From assembly GCF_032062135.1 (NCBI RefSeq), contig NC_092863.1, positions 19,302,303-19,366,302 of the forward strand: 64,000 nt of DNA. Reading direction: 5' to 3'. Source of the DNA: Pyxicephalus adspersus. Taxonomy: Eukaryota > Chordata > Amphibia > Anura > Pyxicephalidae. The translations under genes were made by a program, and so were the position numbers. Below, one piece after another: positions 23,576-36,040 of the stretch. How positions within the stretch are numbered: the stretch's first letter is position 1; each line of letters opens with the position of its first letter. The notes beneath the pieces were generated by a model. The model had not been told where the DNA came from, did not search any database, and was given only the letters and a program-made list of their open reading frames with translations.

Positions 23576-23849
23576 TTTACCTATTTTTGAGGATGCTTGA
23601 AATTTCAACCCTACCCTGAAAATTAGCTACAATATATATAAATACATGAACAGGAGGTACTCGTTTAAGGAAAGCCCCATTGCTGGACATGAGAAATTGG
23701 GGCCAATGTAAACAGTGGATAGACATCTAACAACATTATGGTGGCCACAAGAATCTTGGAGGGTGATAAATTTTAGTTGTGTTTTGTCATCATCGTGAAA
23801 CACATACTTGCATTTATTTTGTACAAGGTTCATGAAAACAAGATATGTG

Positions 23850-24290
23850 AGGGTAGGTGTACACATGCAATAATTGGCGTTAGAAAACAAATGACTAACC
23901 ACAGATCAACGATTATTCCTGATTATTTGAAATGATCCTATAGTGCACAATTCTGTACATGCTGTAACGATACAATCGTTCAAATATAATCCACAAATAA
24001 TGTGCACACACTGGATACAATTGTTTGAACGTTGCAGGAAAAAGTGTATCACAGAACAATCCACGATCACTGAACACACAATAGCTAGTGAACGATCGTC
24101 GCCCAAAGGGGTCCGCCAGGATGGTCGTTCATTTCCAGTGACATTCCTCGTTCATCGGTGATATTGGTCTGTCCTTGTGCACTTTTTTTGTTAACGATTA
24201 TTGATATATTAACTTTACATTGAACATGTCTGCCTGAATAAATTCCTGACATGTAAAGTTGGCCATACACTGGTCGATTTGTGCATGATC
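23850..24290. mobile_element. possible Harbinger-like MITE relative, diverged
   Basis: GTGTACACATGCAATAATTGGCG near the left and AACGATCGTCGCCC, GGGTCCGCCAGGATGGTCGTTC inside resemble the interior of the TAA-flanked MITE family described elsewhere here. The right side runs into TTGGCCATACACTGGTCGAT. Ends are unclear. Confidence 0.4.
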
Positions 24291-24690
24291 AGGTATCAAA
24301 ATACCATAATATAAAATATGTCATGATCAATATCTCTATGATATCGATTGTTGCATAACCACTGTACACCACAAGATACTGATCAGAATGAATATTGATC
24401 CAACCTAGTATACAGACAAAGGATAGATTATCAACAGTTAATTTTTCCACTCCTGCAAACAATCAGTCAATGACCCGCTCACCATCTATACCTTAAAAAC
24501 GAAAAAATCCAAAACCTGACCTCTGCCTTTTTTTGTGGCATTGCCTACTGGTTTCCCCTAAACTCAATTGGCAATGAAACAGGCATTTCTGAGTATTGTT
24601 TAATTGCCAATTGTGTGCACATTTTGACCTAGATTTCATAATTTTTGTATATCAATGTTCCTCTTGGTAATAGACGGCAGTAAAAACAAT

Positions 24691-24996
24691 TGGGGCAGTA
24701 TGGCTCAGAGGTAGCACTCTTGCCTTTGCAGTGCTAGCACCAAATCTCTAAGTTCAAATCTCAGCCAGGACACTATCTGCATGGAGTTTGTAGGTTCTCA
24801 CTGTGGTTGTGTAAGTTTCCTCCTGGTACTCCAGTTTTCTCCCACATTCCAAAAACCTGCAGTTAGGGTTCCCCCCAAAATTGATCTTAGACTATTTGAA
24901 AGACATATGACTATGGTAGGGACATGACAATGGACTTTGTGAAGCGCTGTGTATTATGTTGGTGCTATATAAATACTGTGTATAGAAATAAATATA
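24691..24996 (+). mobile_element. tRNA-derived SINE
   Basis: The head GGGGCAGTATGGCTCAGAGG with GCACTCTTGCCTTTGCAGTG and AAGTTCAAATCTCAGCCAGG resembles a tRNA promoter (A box, B box-like GTTCAAATC). The centre CATGGAGTTTGTAGGTTCTC and TTTCCTCCTGGTACTCCAGT is the conserved core seen in vertebrate tRNA SINEs. The 3' tail GCGCTGTGTATTATGTTGGT ends in short A-rich repeats. The tail is shared with three other fragments in the window. Confidence 0.8.
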
Positions 24997-25344
24997 TAAT
25001 AGAAAAGGTAAAAACGTACAAAATGACACAACAATTTATTGATCAATGATCAATGTACACCAGTTTATAAGCAAAAAATCAGAATATAGTGCTGAGTGAC
25101 TATCATCCTTTCCTTGAACCACTTTGATTCCTTAAGAACTGCGGACAGAGATCAAGTTACCTAACAACATATAATTCCATGTCCCTAGCTTATTAAAATT
25201 CAAATGTTTTTATTTTATATAATGTCAACTTTATAAAGACATTCTTCAGTGTATGGCTACCTTAATAATAAACAGCATTTTTGCAGTTTTGCATTTAATC
25301 ATTATTAGGCCATCCTTGAGTTTTAGTCCAAATATTACTATTAT

Positions 25345-25346
25345 AC

Positions 25347-25377
<31 letters not shown>

Positions 25378-25530
25378 AATAATAATAAACATGATTTATA
25401 TAGTGCCAACAAATTACGCAGCGCTGTACATTAAATAGGGGTTGCAAATGACAGACTAATACAGACACTGATACAGGAGGAGAGGACCCTGCCCCAAAGA
25501 GCTTACAATCTAGTAGGTGGGGGAATTTAC
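25345..25530 (-). mobile_element. SINE/LINE 3'-tail fragment
   Basis: The reverse complement reads TAGATTGTAAGCTCTTTGGG through CAACCCCTATTTAATGTACA to GCGCTGCGTAATTTGTTGGC, ending in an ATT microsatellite (25350-25385). It is the same tail as at 3667-3835 on the other strand. Confidence 0.75.
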
Positions 25531-26129
25531 ACACAATAGGATAATATTAGTCCAGTGGTTTAGATTATGTCATCAATCTGCAACAGGCACAAAGATGAAT
25601 TCCCTGAGTCTGCTCTCCCCCAATGATCAGACTGCAACAATATGATTGAGAGGCTGCAGCATGGTGGACGCAGCATTACCTGCATATGCACCAGGAGTTC
25701 CATGCATGTGTAATGCTTGTGTAATCTCTGAGAAAGTAGCAAGCAATCATGACACATAAGGCCATTGCTTTGCAGAGCTAGCCCTGCTTGCTTAAGGTGA
25801 CATGGAACTTGATGTGTTAGATTGTGTCTACAGAGCCATACTCCTATAATTGATTTTGTTGGTCTCAGAGGTATGTGTGTGGGGTTAATTTTTGTTATAG
25901 CCTCTGAGTCAGTATCTCAGTTGTGGAGGTAGATGCTAGCCATGGGTGATGCAGAAAATATAGCACGCTTCCATTTTTAAAGTATATTATTTTATTCTAA
26001 TATGGTGTTATGAAGGAGAAATACTGAGATTTGTATGACAGGTTATAAAGTAATACTTACACATTACTTAGCATTCATGCATTTAAAGTATATGCACTGT
26101 ATATCCAAAACATTTTCTTTAAGTTTTGC

Positions 26130-26335
26130 TGTTTGCATCTTATTCGGAAGATTTCCATTCGCTTCCTGTTGTGATGAAGGTTGGTTGGACCAGGTATCAA
26201 CATTGTTTTAGAGGCAACTGTAAAATTTTGGATTTCCCATCCCTTTCTGTCTCATTATTAGTGGTTACCAGTATACATAGAGAGGTTGAATCTACCCTGT
26301 GGGAACACAAATGTTAAAAAGAACCTGACACAGGT
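26130..26335. repeat. dispersed frog-type repeat fragment
   Basis: TTTCCATTCGCTTCCTGTTG, GGATTTCCCATCCCTTTCTG and GTTAAAAAGAACCTGACACAGG have counterparts near 7980 (CTCACTTCCTATTGTAAC) and near 40080. Non-autonomous repeat, class not determined. Confidence 0.35.
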
Positions 26336-26423
26336 TCTAACCCAACAACAATCTATCAAATAAGAAAAAAAGTAAGTTTTGGCAATAGATACACTTTAAT
26401 GTTCACTAAAAACAACCAAGAAA

Positions 26424-26720
26424 AATGTACCCAATGATTGGTCCAGTTAAAACTAAAAATAAAATATATCCGATGATTGGTCCACCTAATAAATAACATG
26501 AAAAATATATCCGATGATTGGTCAACCTAATAAATAACATGAAAAATAAATCTGATGATTGGTCCAGTTAAAACTAAATAGAAAAGTACATCTGGTGACT
26601 GGTCCACTTAACAAAAAAAAAAGTTTGGTCTACTTAAAAAAAGAAGATATATCTGATGAATTGTCAGTTTAATACATAACATGAAAATTATATCTGATGA
26701 TTGGTCCACTTAAAAAAAAA
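26424..26720. repeat. tandem array, about seven copies of ~41 bp
   Basis: The motif GATGATTGGTCCA and variants recurs at about 40-41 base spacing from 26434 to 26698, once with a ~60-base interval. Units carry AAATATATCYGATGATTGGTCC followed by A-rich spacers. Note repeated ATTGG (inverted CCAAT) cores. Confidence 0.85.
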
Positions 26721-27639
26721 AATTCTAGACCTTACAAAGTACTAGTATGCCCGGTGTAGTGTTTAAATGTCTTTTGAACATCAGCCCTTACATTGGGCCA
26801 TTGTAAAAGAATTTCTCCAAATTAGTAGATCACAAATAAAGAACGTTTTCTGTTTTTTGATCAATTGCAGTTACTGAAAAATAAAACTTTGCATTTAGGT
26901 CATTTTCCTCCTCACCTTATTTTTGGCTATAGCACTGATAAAACTGGTGCACCGGGCTGAAATGTCATGAACATGACACCATCAAAGAGGTCATTGATAG
27001 GCTGTGCATTCCACTAAGAATCCATGTTCAGAGCCCATTGAGGAAGGCAAAAATCAGTGAGTAAGGGGAACTAGAAATTATCATCTCGAGTCTTGAAGGA
27101 GCTAAAAGCAACGAGTCTGGACAGGGCATCCTGAGTTATACAGATGTGCTGACAAGACCACTTAGTGGTGACAGTATTAATTCCCACAGCTGGGACGCGC
27201 TGCCTATTCCAGGGGACAATCATCAGGGGTAAGCCGGACACAAATTGGAGGCTGAAAATGAGAACTCATTCTAAGATAGAGTGGAAAGAGAAGAGTTATT
27301 TACAAACCTAAAGCAATATAGACGGTGAGGAGGTGTAAGTAGAAATCTAGATACTGGAAAAATACAACATTTATTTGGACATTTTCAATAATTATTTTGA
27401 GCACAATACAATCATCATATGTAATCTCTTCATACACCTGATATAATACATATACATATAGATAAACATTTTTTTTTAAATATATAAAATATATAATTTA
27501 AAAGGAGTTGTTCTATCAGTCCAAATAAGTGCACAAAAATGTAAAAAAAATGATCTTGCCAGAACCTTTGTCAGCCAAAAACCTCCTTTATTCTTTGCTA
27601 GTGCTTCATTGTTATAGGGTACATTATTTATGGGTGTAA

Positions 27640-28205
27640 GCCCTGAGAAGGCCCAAGGCACAGAGTCTAAGCAGTAACCAGGTCTTCTCAAAAGCCTCTG
27701 ATGGTGAGGATGCTGCGTTGCTGGTTACTGCCAGGTTGCGGTCCTTGGGCACACCAGGATGATACACGGTACCCAATCACCAGGCAGAAGAATTGTCAAG
27801 GAAGGCCGGGGTCAAGGCAGGCAGCAAGCAAGATAGGTCACACCAGGGTGGGCAGAATGAAACTGGGATAACCACAGACAGAGAGGAACACTGGAACAGC
27901 ACAAAGGAACTGGCAGGAAAACAACAGACTGGTCAACAAGGGGTTAACCCTAGACAAGGGAAAAGCACTGAATTGAACAACAGATGTAGAGGAAATGCTC
28001 AGCAGATCTAGGGGACATGGAAGTAGTGGAGACACGTTGCGCAAAAGCTGAGAGCTGTGTCTGAGCTAGCTAAATAGCCAGGGATAAATAAGAGGCTATT
28101 TTCTGATTGACCAGGGGGCGCAAACCTGATAAGATTTTGTAGAGCAGGCACGCCCAGGGTCTGCTAACATGCGCAGGAGTGACATTACCCCCCCCCCCCC
28201 CCCTT
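27640..28205. repeat. unclassified GC-richer interspersed repeat, copy 1
   Basis: The motif order CCAAGGCACAGAGTCTAAGC, CTGGTTACTGCCAGGTTG, GATACACGGTACCCAATCAC, AAGGCCGGGGTCAAGGCAGG, GCTAGCTAAATAGCCAGG, CTGATTG and GCAGGCACGCCCAGGGTC is repeated at 28285-28860 and 41095-41765. Base composition is clearly unlike the flanks. Ends near a pure C run of about 14. It could be an LTR or a nonautonomous DNA element; no protein is encoded. Confidence 0.75.
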
Positions 28206-28284
28206 TAAGGGGCCTTCCCACCCTCCAGGTTTCAGAGGGAACTGAAGAATAAACTTCTTGGCAAAAAGAGGAGCAGACACATCT

Positions 28285-28860
28285 GCAGCTGGAACCCTGA
28301 AAAGAGCTAAAGTGCGGAGTCCAAGCAGCAACCAGGTCTTCTCCAGAGCCTCTAGTGCTGAGGATGTTGTACTGCTGGTTACTGCTAGATTTCCATTTTG
28401 GGCACATCAGGGTGGGCAAGAAGGCAAATGGTGCCAATCACTAGATGAAGGAATTGTCAAGGAAGGCCAGGGTCAAGGCAGGCAACAAGCAATTGAAGTC
28501 AGGTCACAAGAAAAGGGTCAAATACCAGGGATCCAGAAAAAAGACACCAGTGATAAAGGGGCCACCGCAGACACAGGGAACACAGGAGCCACTGGAATAG
28601 ACAGGAAGCACAGGTGACACGGGGATAATCAAAGACAGAGAGGAACACTGGAACAGATCAAGAGAACTGACAGGAAAGCAACAGACTGGGCAACAAGGGG
28701 TTAACACATGAGCCAGCTAAAAAGCCAGGAATGGTTATGAGGCCATTTCCTGATTGGCCGGCGGAAAGGGCGAACCTGATAATACTTGGGAGTGCAGGCA
28801 CGCCTGGGGTCAGAGCTGCTCTCATGCGCAGGAAAGAGTTTGAAAACTGAAAACAAGCAA
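28285..28860. repeat. unclassified GC-richer interspersed repeat, copy 2 (tandem to copy 1)
   Basis: Same order of motifs as copy 1 (CAAGCAGCAACCAGGTCTTC, GGAAGGCCAGGGTCAAGGCA, GGTCACAAGAAAAGGGTC, GGAACACTGGAACAGA, GCAGGCACGCCTGGGGTCAG). It lies in the same orientation only about 80 bases after copy 1. Confidence 0.75.
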
Positions 28861-29522
28861 AGCTACCACATCTAAGCACTGGTTAGCAGCAAAATGTTAG
28901 ATGGAGTTTAGATATGCAATGTTCAATACAGAAGTTCATTAGATGGCCAGAGATCAATATCTCTTTTATTAAATGCAGGAAACCCTGTATTATACAGAGC
29001 TGATTTAACATCACAGTTACTGGTAAGTCTTATATTGCACAGAACTGCGCTTACTATATAAAACTGAATAAGAGTAGTCGTAGCCCTAAAAATGAAAAAT
29101 AAAATGCAATATATATACCACTTTAGATCTACAAATGAATGCATGTGCACTGGAACAACAATAGACGTTTTCAGTTTAAATCACATTTTTCTTTAGCACA
29201 ACCCTTCGAAAATGTGTAGTTCTGTTGGATTACTACAGATGAAGACAAACTTTATCTTTTAGTGCTGTGGGTTAGTTGTACATACTACAGGCACCTGAAT
29301 ACAAAGCATTTCCAAACCCCAAATAGATGACATTAAATAATATCAAAGACTTTTTAAAAATGAATAACACTCACATTACTTTTTACCCTCCACCAATACA
29401 TAACCTATTAAGTATATCAAATAGGTGTATCAACATTACCACCTAGCCAGTATATCTAATAAGTATATCAAATAGGTGTATCAACAAGACCACAAGCCCA
29501 GTAAAGTAGGAAAATACTGATA

Positions 29523-30168
29523 AATGTCTTAAAAAGGAAAATGAATGCAGACACCGCATCATGATTTTTGTTTTTGGGTTAAGACCGACTTAAATCTTTT
29601 TAAAGCTTTATAACTGGTACCACACATTGGATATAAGGATGTTTGTTTTTTTTTAGTTTGGAATATAGTAAGGTAAGGTTGAAACCACTTCCAGGTTATT
29701 TGTGTATAGTTGGTACAATCACATTTAATTTCCTAGAAGTTAAAAGAAATCTCCCATCTTCAGAGGAGAATGACCACTGAAACATTTTGATTTCCAATTT
29801 TTTGTATTTCTGGTGACAATAATCACTAGGACAAATACCAGTATACAGAGACAGGGATTCAGAAAACAAATCTTAACAAAGACCAAAAAAAAAGTTTGAA
29901 AAACGTAAAAAAACATAAACGTAACATAACGTAAAAAAACATAAAAAAACACAAAAAAACACAAAAAAACTAAATGTGATTGTACCAGCTATACACAAAT
30001 ATTCTGGAAGGGGTTTCAACCTTACCTTACTATATTCAAAACTAAAAAAAATGTTTATATTCAATGTGTGATATCATCAATTAAGCTTTAAAAAGCTTTA
30101 AGTCTGTCTAAAACCAAAAACAAAAACCATGATGTGGTCTCTGCATTGATTTTCTTTTTTAAGACATT
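29523..30168. repeat. long inverted repeat, ~200-bp arms, 243-bp loop
   Basis: Left arm 29523-29727 is mirrored by right arm 29971-30168 at roughly 85-90% identity. For example TAAGGTAAGGTTGAAACC faces GGTTTCAACCTTACCTTA, and TTGTGTATAG faces CTATACACAA. The loop holds a short AC(A)n tandem run (29905-29970). It could be a foldback element or two inverted copies of one dispersed repeat; part of the arm resembles 39985-40020. A transcript across it would form a long hairpin. Confidence 0.88.
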
Positions 30169-31017
30169 ATAAAGATGCACCTTTAACATCTGTCCTAGCC
30201 GGTATCTTTTCATCCTTTTTGCCTGCCTAGATATATTAAAATTGCTTTGGATGTAGACTGAAATAGTTGCATACAATGTGATTTATTATGCAGCATATGT
30301 TTTACATCATACCAATGAATATGTGTGTTTGCATCAAAGACCAAATCTTTTGAAGGAAAGAAAAAAGAACAGAAATTCCCCATCACCTCAGTCCAACCTT
30401 TGAAGGTTTCAGCAGTTTCCTGATTTCACATAAAACTAATTTCAGTGCTGAATAAATCACCCACTTATATCCTTGTTCACACTTTTTGGCCATTTTAAAT
30501 GCCTGTGAACCTGCTTGCAAGTTCAATAGTTAATGGCAATGTTCTCAAATCTGCATGTTCTTCATTCATTCGACTCTTTCACATTTCCAAATTCGTGTTT
30601 TTACATGTACAGCTTTTATTCCATACTAAAATGCATGTAAAACATTTTGGGTAGGGTACGGCTGTGCAAACAAGAAAATATTACGCTTGTGGAATTTACT
30701 ATGGGTCCCCTATGTGCAAGGGTTGTTTGCTATAGAATATGCCCTTCTCTGTCTTTGGGTTTAAGTACAGCTAACATTTTCTTCAATGAAGATTGTAAAA
30801 CGCTTACATATTCTCCTAGCCTTAGGGAACTCTGTGAGTGTTTGGGGGTATGTTAATAACTGTTTAATAATTATGAGCAGAATTTAATTTTTATACTATT
30901 TATCTAAAACATTTTACATATTGGGGATTACCAGTCCTTAGATGTGATGGCTGCATTCACACATAGTGATTTCTGTCTTGGTATGGCAACATTTACTTAC
31001 CTTTAGTATAAATACTA

Positions 31018-31800
31018 TTAGAATCTACAAATGGATTTGAAGCAATCACCGTCCTTGTTCAGAGCTCTAACAAATTGCTTTATTACTCCCAACTTTATGT
31101 GTAGTGGAGGGAGAATGATTTTGTAAACCATTGGCTCGTTAATGATGTTCGCTGCACCTTTTTTCGTGTTTTCCCTTGGCGGCCATGTCACTTTTTTCCA
31201 CTGATCCTGCTTTGCTCTACTATCCCACAAGCAGATGAAACATGAGTACTTTGTGTATCCACTTTGCTGTCCAAGTAGGAAGTTCACCATTTTTAAATCA
31301 ACACATATGGACCATTGGTGTTCATGATAGCAAAGCTTTTGTAGGACTATTTTAATATTTTGATATTCTTCTTTAAGTTTTCTTGAGTGACCAATTGGAA
31401 TTGATGCATAGCAGTTGCCATTATGCAGTAAAACAGATTTCAAACTTCGAGTAGAGCTATCTATGAAAAGCTGCCGGTCTTCTGCTCAGTATTCTGGTAC
31501 TTCCATATGGGCTAGTAGTCCAGGGTTGTTACAACAGTACACAGAGTCTCCATCTTCACTGAAATATGGTAGAAGTGTCACCTCTCTTGTCCTATAAACC
31601 GGTATTGTAACTTCCGGTCTCAGACAGTTCTTTTCTTTTAGCCTGGATGCTAAAAGTTCAGATGCTTGTTTGGACATACTTAGGTCATGTATTAAATCAT
31701 TGAGCTCTTCTTGGGAGAACTGCTGGTTTGATGAAACACTTCCTTCATATTCACTTCCACTGCTAACTCCTGGATTACACACCAAACCCTGTATGAAAAA
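31018..31800 (-). pseudogene. repeat-type vertebrate ORF of unknown function, broken by one TGA
   Basis: On the minus strand an open frame from 31785 (part 1, EELNDLIHDLSMSKQASELL then VYCCNNPGLLAHMEVPEY) is followed, after a single TGA at 31486-31488, by the same frame to 31018 (LFIDSSTRSLKSVLLHNGN, VDLKMVNFLLGQQSGYTKYS, CFICLWDSR, PPLHIKLGVIKQFVRALN). The motif series resembles a multi-copy family I recall from many animal genomes and do not know a function for; it looks transposon-associated. The C-terminus is cut at CFKSICRF. A pyrimidine-rich acceptor-like TTTTTTTTCATACAG ends about 8 bases upstream of part 1. CpG decay of CGA to TGA would explain the stop. Not a Hox-cluster gene. Confidence 0.6.
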
Positions 31801-33609
31801 AAAGAAGGCAAATTAAAGTTTCATGAAAATAAAGCTACTATTAATATATAAAATGCAAAACATCGGTGTATTGCTAAAATCGTCTATTCCGATTCCTGTA
31901 TCGCAAAAACTAAAGCCAATTCAATGAAACTGATGTCATTTCTGGATTCAGCAGACCTGAAATACACTAAATATATTAAAAAATCCTTGGCAAGTGAATT
32001 TTTTTTTGTTAAGCTGTGTTATCACTAAGAAACAACTCAAGTGAGGGAGTGCACACAACATATTTCCAAAAAGCCCAGTGGAAAATATGGGGGCTTTATT
32101 TTTATCTCCGACTAAAATGCTAATTTTCTGCACATAAGTTACAAACTAATAATATGGTGTTTTATGTATTTTATGTAGGTAGTTAGAAAAACATTTTTAA
32201 AATGTCATACTTTCTAAAATGCGGTGTTTGCAGAGTAAGCTAAGTTTATTGATTAGAAAGCCCAGCACTGCCAAGTATCTGCAATAGCGATATAAGCTGA
32301 TAGGCCCTACCGGAGTCACGGCTCCTGGTATAAATATTGCTTCTGCATCTTCCTACTTTGAAAAAAACTCTAATCTGGAGCTGTGAAAAAAGTGAGGATT
32401 CTTTTCTGTGCATTATTTTAAAACCCAGGTTTGTTTGGCCTTTTTGCCATGAAAAAGGAGAAGAGTAAAGTGATAATACGGCCTCTGGTGTTACCCATTA
32501 TTATTATGTGTGCAATATGTTCCACTAGCTAGCAACACAAAATGCTGAGTAACACATAGATCGAGGCTCCATTTTCCTTCATGGTTTTGTGATTTATAGT
32601 TATGGCTCTGCTCATAAATACAACACCTGATCCACAACCCAGCTTGCAGGTCCAGAATATATATAGTCTAAAAAAGACAGTGCCCGTTCCTTCTGGGCAT
32701 ACCCACCCTAGTACAATAAATGGGCAAAGAAACAATGAGAGACACCACTTGCCGTTTTATTGAGCATAAATTTCACAGCATGTTTGGTGTGAAAGTCCTT
32801 TATTGTACCACCTTGTTTAATTTCCATAGCACTAGTTCTGCACCTGCTAGTTGCTCCTGCATCATAAATCCACATGGCCATCTTCTCTGCTAACGTGTTT
32901 CTCCTCAGACTTATTCAGTTGTATATGTTAAAGCTAGTATTTAATTCAATGGTCATGTCCAGTCACACACAAAGAAAAGTAGTAAACCAGCTTGATGGTT
33001 AGGTGGCTTTGTTGCACTGTGCGTATTTCCCGCTGGTAGCCGATGGTAAATCTGAAATATCAGCAGCATTTCATATCAAACTGCTTAAAAAGAAATAGAA
33101 AAACATTAACATAGCAAAGGTGAACCTATGTTTTGTCTATGCAGGACCACCAAACACATACCAGCTGAGAATAAAGAAGGATGCTGGTGTTGTTTTACTG
33201 CAAGCTCCAATGGCCAGACCTCTCCATCTAGTGCTTCTATTAATGATATGTATATAAGCATGCGGAAGATTTAAGAGGAACTGTTAAGTTTTACACTATC
33301 AGTATCTCCATCATATTCTGCATGCACAATTTATAAGGAGAGTTGTTCAACTATATTATCTGTATTTGTGAATGTAGTATAAGTTTTATGCAGGGTTAAT
33401 TTCCACTACTCTATAATGTGGTTCTCACCAAGGCGGCTACTTACCCAGTCATATCATCTGTCAATGGGATGACGAGTCCCCCTCCATACTCCATATACTA
33501 TGCCTAATGGAGCAGAAGGGAATGTGTGGTATCATGCCAAATTATAGCTCTATGTAGGACTGTATGTGGGGAGCCTTGAAAGTGATCTGGCTCTGGGTTC
33601 TTCTTAGAG

Positions 33610-33935
33610 CAGGGGTCGGCAAACTTTTATAGCCACTAGGCCATTTCAGGAGTGGGCAGGTGCACACTAGGCCGGACTCTGAATCCCGTCCTAATGGCTC
33701 CCCCCACCACCAGGGAACGCCCCCTGAAGTGAAATCCCTCTCCTCCGTATGCATTGCAGAGGAGAGAGATTTCCCTTCAGGGAGCCTTCCCAATTTAGGG
33801 AAGCAACAGCAAGGAGGCGGCTCTGGTACTTCCTAACGCTCCCTGGCAGATCCAGCATTAGGCAGGGGCGGTAGGTCGGAACGAACCACTGGCTAGGCTG
33901 TATCTGGCCTAAAGGCCGGAGTTTGCTGACCCCTG
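33610..33935. mobile_element. hAT-like MITE, 326 bp, with 8-bp target duplication
   Basis: Ends are CAGGGGTCGGCAAAC (33610-33624) and GTTTGCTGACCCCTG (33921-33935), an imperfect 15-bp inverted repeat. Flanks TCTTAGAG (33602-33609) and TCTTGGGG (33936-33943) match at 6 of 8 bases, fitting an old 8-bp hAT duplication. The interior is G+C-rich and noncoding. Confidence 0.88.
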
Positions 33936-34129
33936 TCTTGGGGCAATGCACAGGTAATCTGCTAGGGAAATGCTTTTACAGTATTCTTTTTTCATGAGCT
34001 GAAAGGATTACATTTTTATTGACTCCAGGTACCCAAGAAATGCTCCTGACTTCATGACTGCAACTGCTGAAAGCCTCCCCCCCAGTCAGTACTTGAAAAT
34101 TGACAGAAACCGTTTTGAGCATGACATAT

Positions 34130-34215
34130 TGGGCCTGATTTATCAAAGCCTACCCAAACTGCAGAAAATAGATGTCATGGATGAACCTGGGTGATCCAGC
34201 AAACTTGGAATGGAT
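34130..34215. repeat. dispersed repeat fragment (GCCTGATTTATCAAAGC)
   Basis: GGGCCTGATTTATCAAAGCC, GGGTGATCCAGCAAACTTGG and TGGATTTC recur at 59198-59290 as GTGCCTGATTTATTAAAGC, AGGTGATCCAACAAACCTGG. Non-autonomous repeat, class unknown. Confidence 0.6.
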
Positions 34216-35707
34216 TTCATAAAATCATTTGTTCTTATTTGGCAAATATTTCACATATAATTTTAGCATTTTAGAGCCCAGACTCAATGACATCTGTGGG
34301 TCTCCGCGACACATAGATAGATGCAGTTCAGTGCTAACCCTAGAAGCTAAAGCAATCAGCTCTTGGAATTCGGATCTTATAAAATTCACTCCATGGGAGG
34401 GCGCAGTAGAAGAGAATGTAAACACATTATTTTTGCATTGTGTTTACAGTGGAAAGTGTAAGGTCACAGCACTTATGGTCAGTATGAAGACTTGAGTAGA
34501 GATGTTTCAGCTCTGTCCAGTTTCTCTTTGCAGCAGATCACTGCCATAGTTTTCAATTGCTGGTAAGTTACTATTAGAAGTGATCTTAACAGCTACATGT
34601 GTGGTCTAAACTAGTCTCATTGACTAGATTCATTTCCCATATGAAGAAAAATAAATACCTACCCTACCTGTATATCAAAATACATATATAAAAATTACAC
34701 AATATATATACATATCACTTTGTATATCAAAATAGGGACTTCTGGTAAACCAACAACAGGGTCTTATCTCCAAATATGTAGAGCTTCTCCCAATATAGAG
34801 ATTAGTTGGAGATAAAAAAATAGTTCTGGGTTAACAAATATTCTATTTATCATCATCAAAAACATCTTTACCTTAGTTGATTACCCACTATATTTATCAA
34901 GATGAAACTGGAGAGCCATAATATCAATTATATTGTGTGTTGCCGGTGATACAAAGACCTCCAAACTACACCAATAACAGTTCATTATGCCAGCCAATGC
35001 CTTTCATACAGCCAAGTACATGTTTGATAGCCTTCATAAAACACAAACGTCTACATAGCAAGGGTTGTAGATATGTGCTAGTCTATTCATTCACCCTATG
35101 TGTGCAACTATTGGAAGCCCCTGAAAGCAATTTATCAAGGTATTTTATATTAATTTATTTTATCAAGTTTTAGTACATTTTGAAACAATGGAACTTTACA
35201 AGACTTAATTTTCAAATACTCACAAACCTTAATTTTTCAAAATACATAATACCACCTATTTGTTATTTATTAAAATAAGCACAGTTGTAATTTTAGTAGG
35301 ATCTGAACTTACTGTAACTGCAAGTTTGTAGTGATAACTAAAAGTTGTCTCTTTGTTTCTATTTGTTTTCAGTCTATCCTATCTAACACACCTTTACTGC
35401 TTCTCTTATCTACCTACCATATTACCATTTTGGGGTTTTCATTAAGGGATTTATTAGCCAAATGTTCTGCTTTAGAAATATTAGATCTAGAACTATTAGT
35501 TTGTTTTGACAAAGCTGAAAATTGAGGTAACTGATGTTTCAACAATCTATTGAAATTGATTTGCAGCCTGCTATCTTGCTTGCGCAGGATAAAAAGATTT
35601 AACTTAAGCTGCAGAAGCATCTATTTGTCTAACAATATTTAAAGACTCATGGCTAATATGTAATTCCTACAGATGCTTGGGTGAACATAGCACATAATGA
35701 AGTCCAA

Positions 35708-36035
35708 AGGAACGTACACACATGCAATGGTTCTCGCCCGATAATTGGTTCATGACTGATATCAGGCGAGAATCTGGCGTGGGTACAGTGACAGTCGTCC
35801 ATCGTCCAAACGACCTTCCTGGCGGATCCATGGATGATGGACAACTAACGATCCTAATGCAACGGAAGGGGGAGAGATCGCAGCAGGGTGCGGCTCCTTC
35901 GTTAACCCCCCCGCTCCATAGAGCAGAACTGTGCTGTATGTACAGTACTCGTTCATGCATGCTGCAATTCTAGTTGTTGGAAAGGATTGTGAAAGATCCT
36001 TTCCAACGACTATTATTGCAAGAGTGTATGTAGCT
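35708..36035 (-). mobile_element. Harbinger-like MITE copy 1
   Basis: This copy is inverted relative to the copy at 39261. It carries the family motifs TTCTCGCCCGATAATTGG, GGCGGATCCATGGATGATGG, GCAGCAGGGTGC, CTCCATAGAGCAGAA and TTGGAAAGGATTGTGAAAGA. The right end GAGTGTATGTAGCT is followed by TAA; the left end is diverged. Confidence 0.8.
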
Positions 36036-36040
36036 TAACA

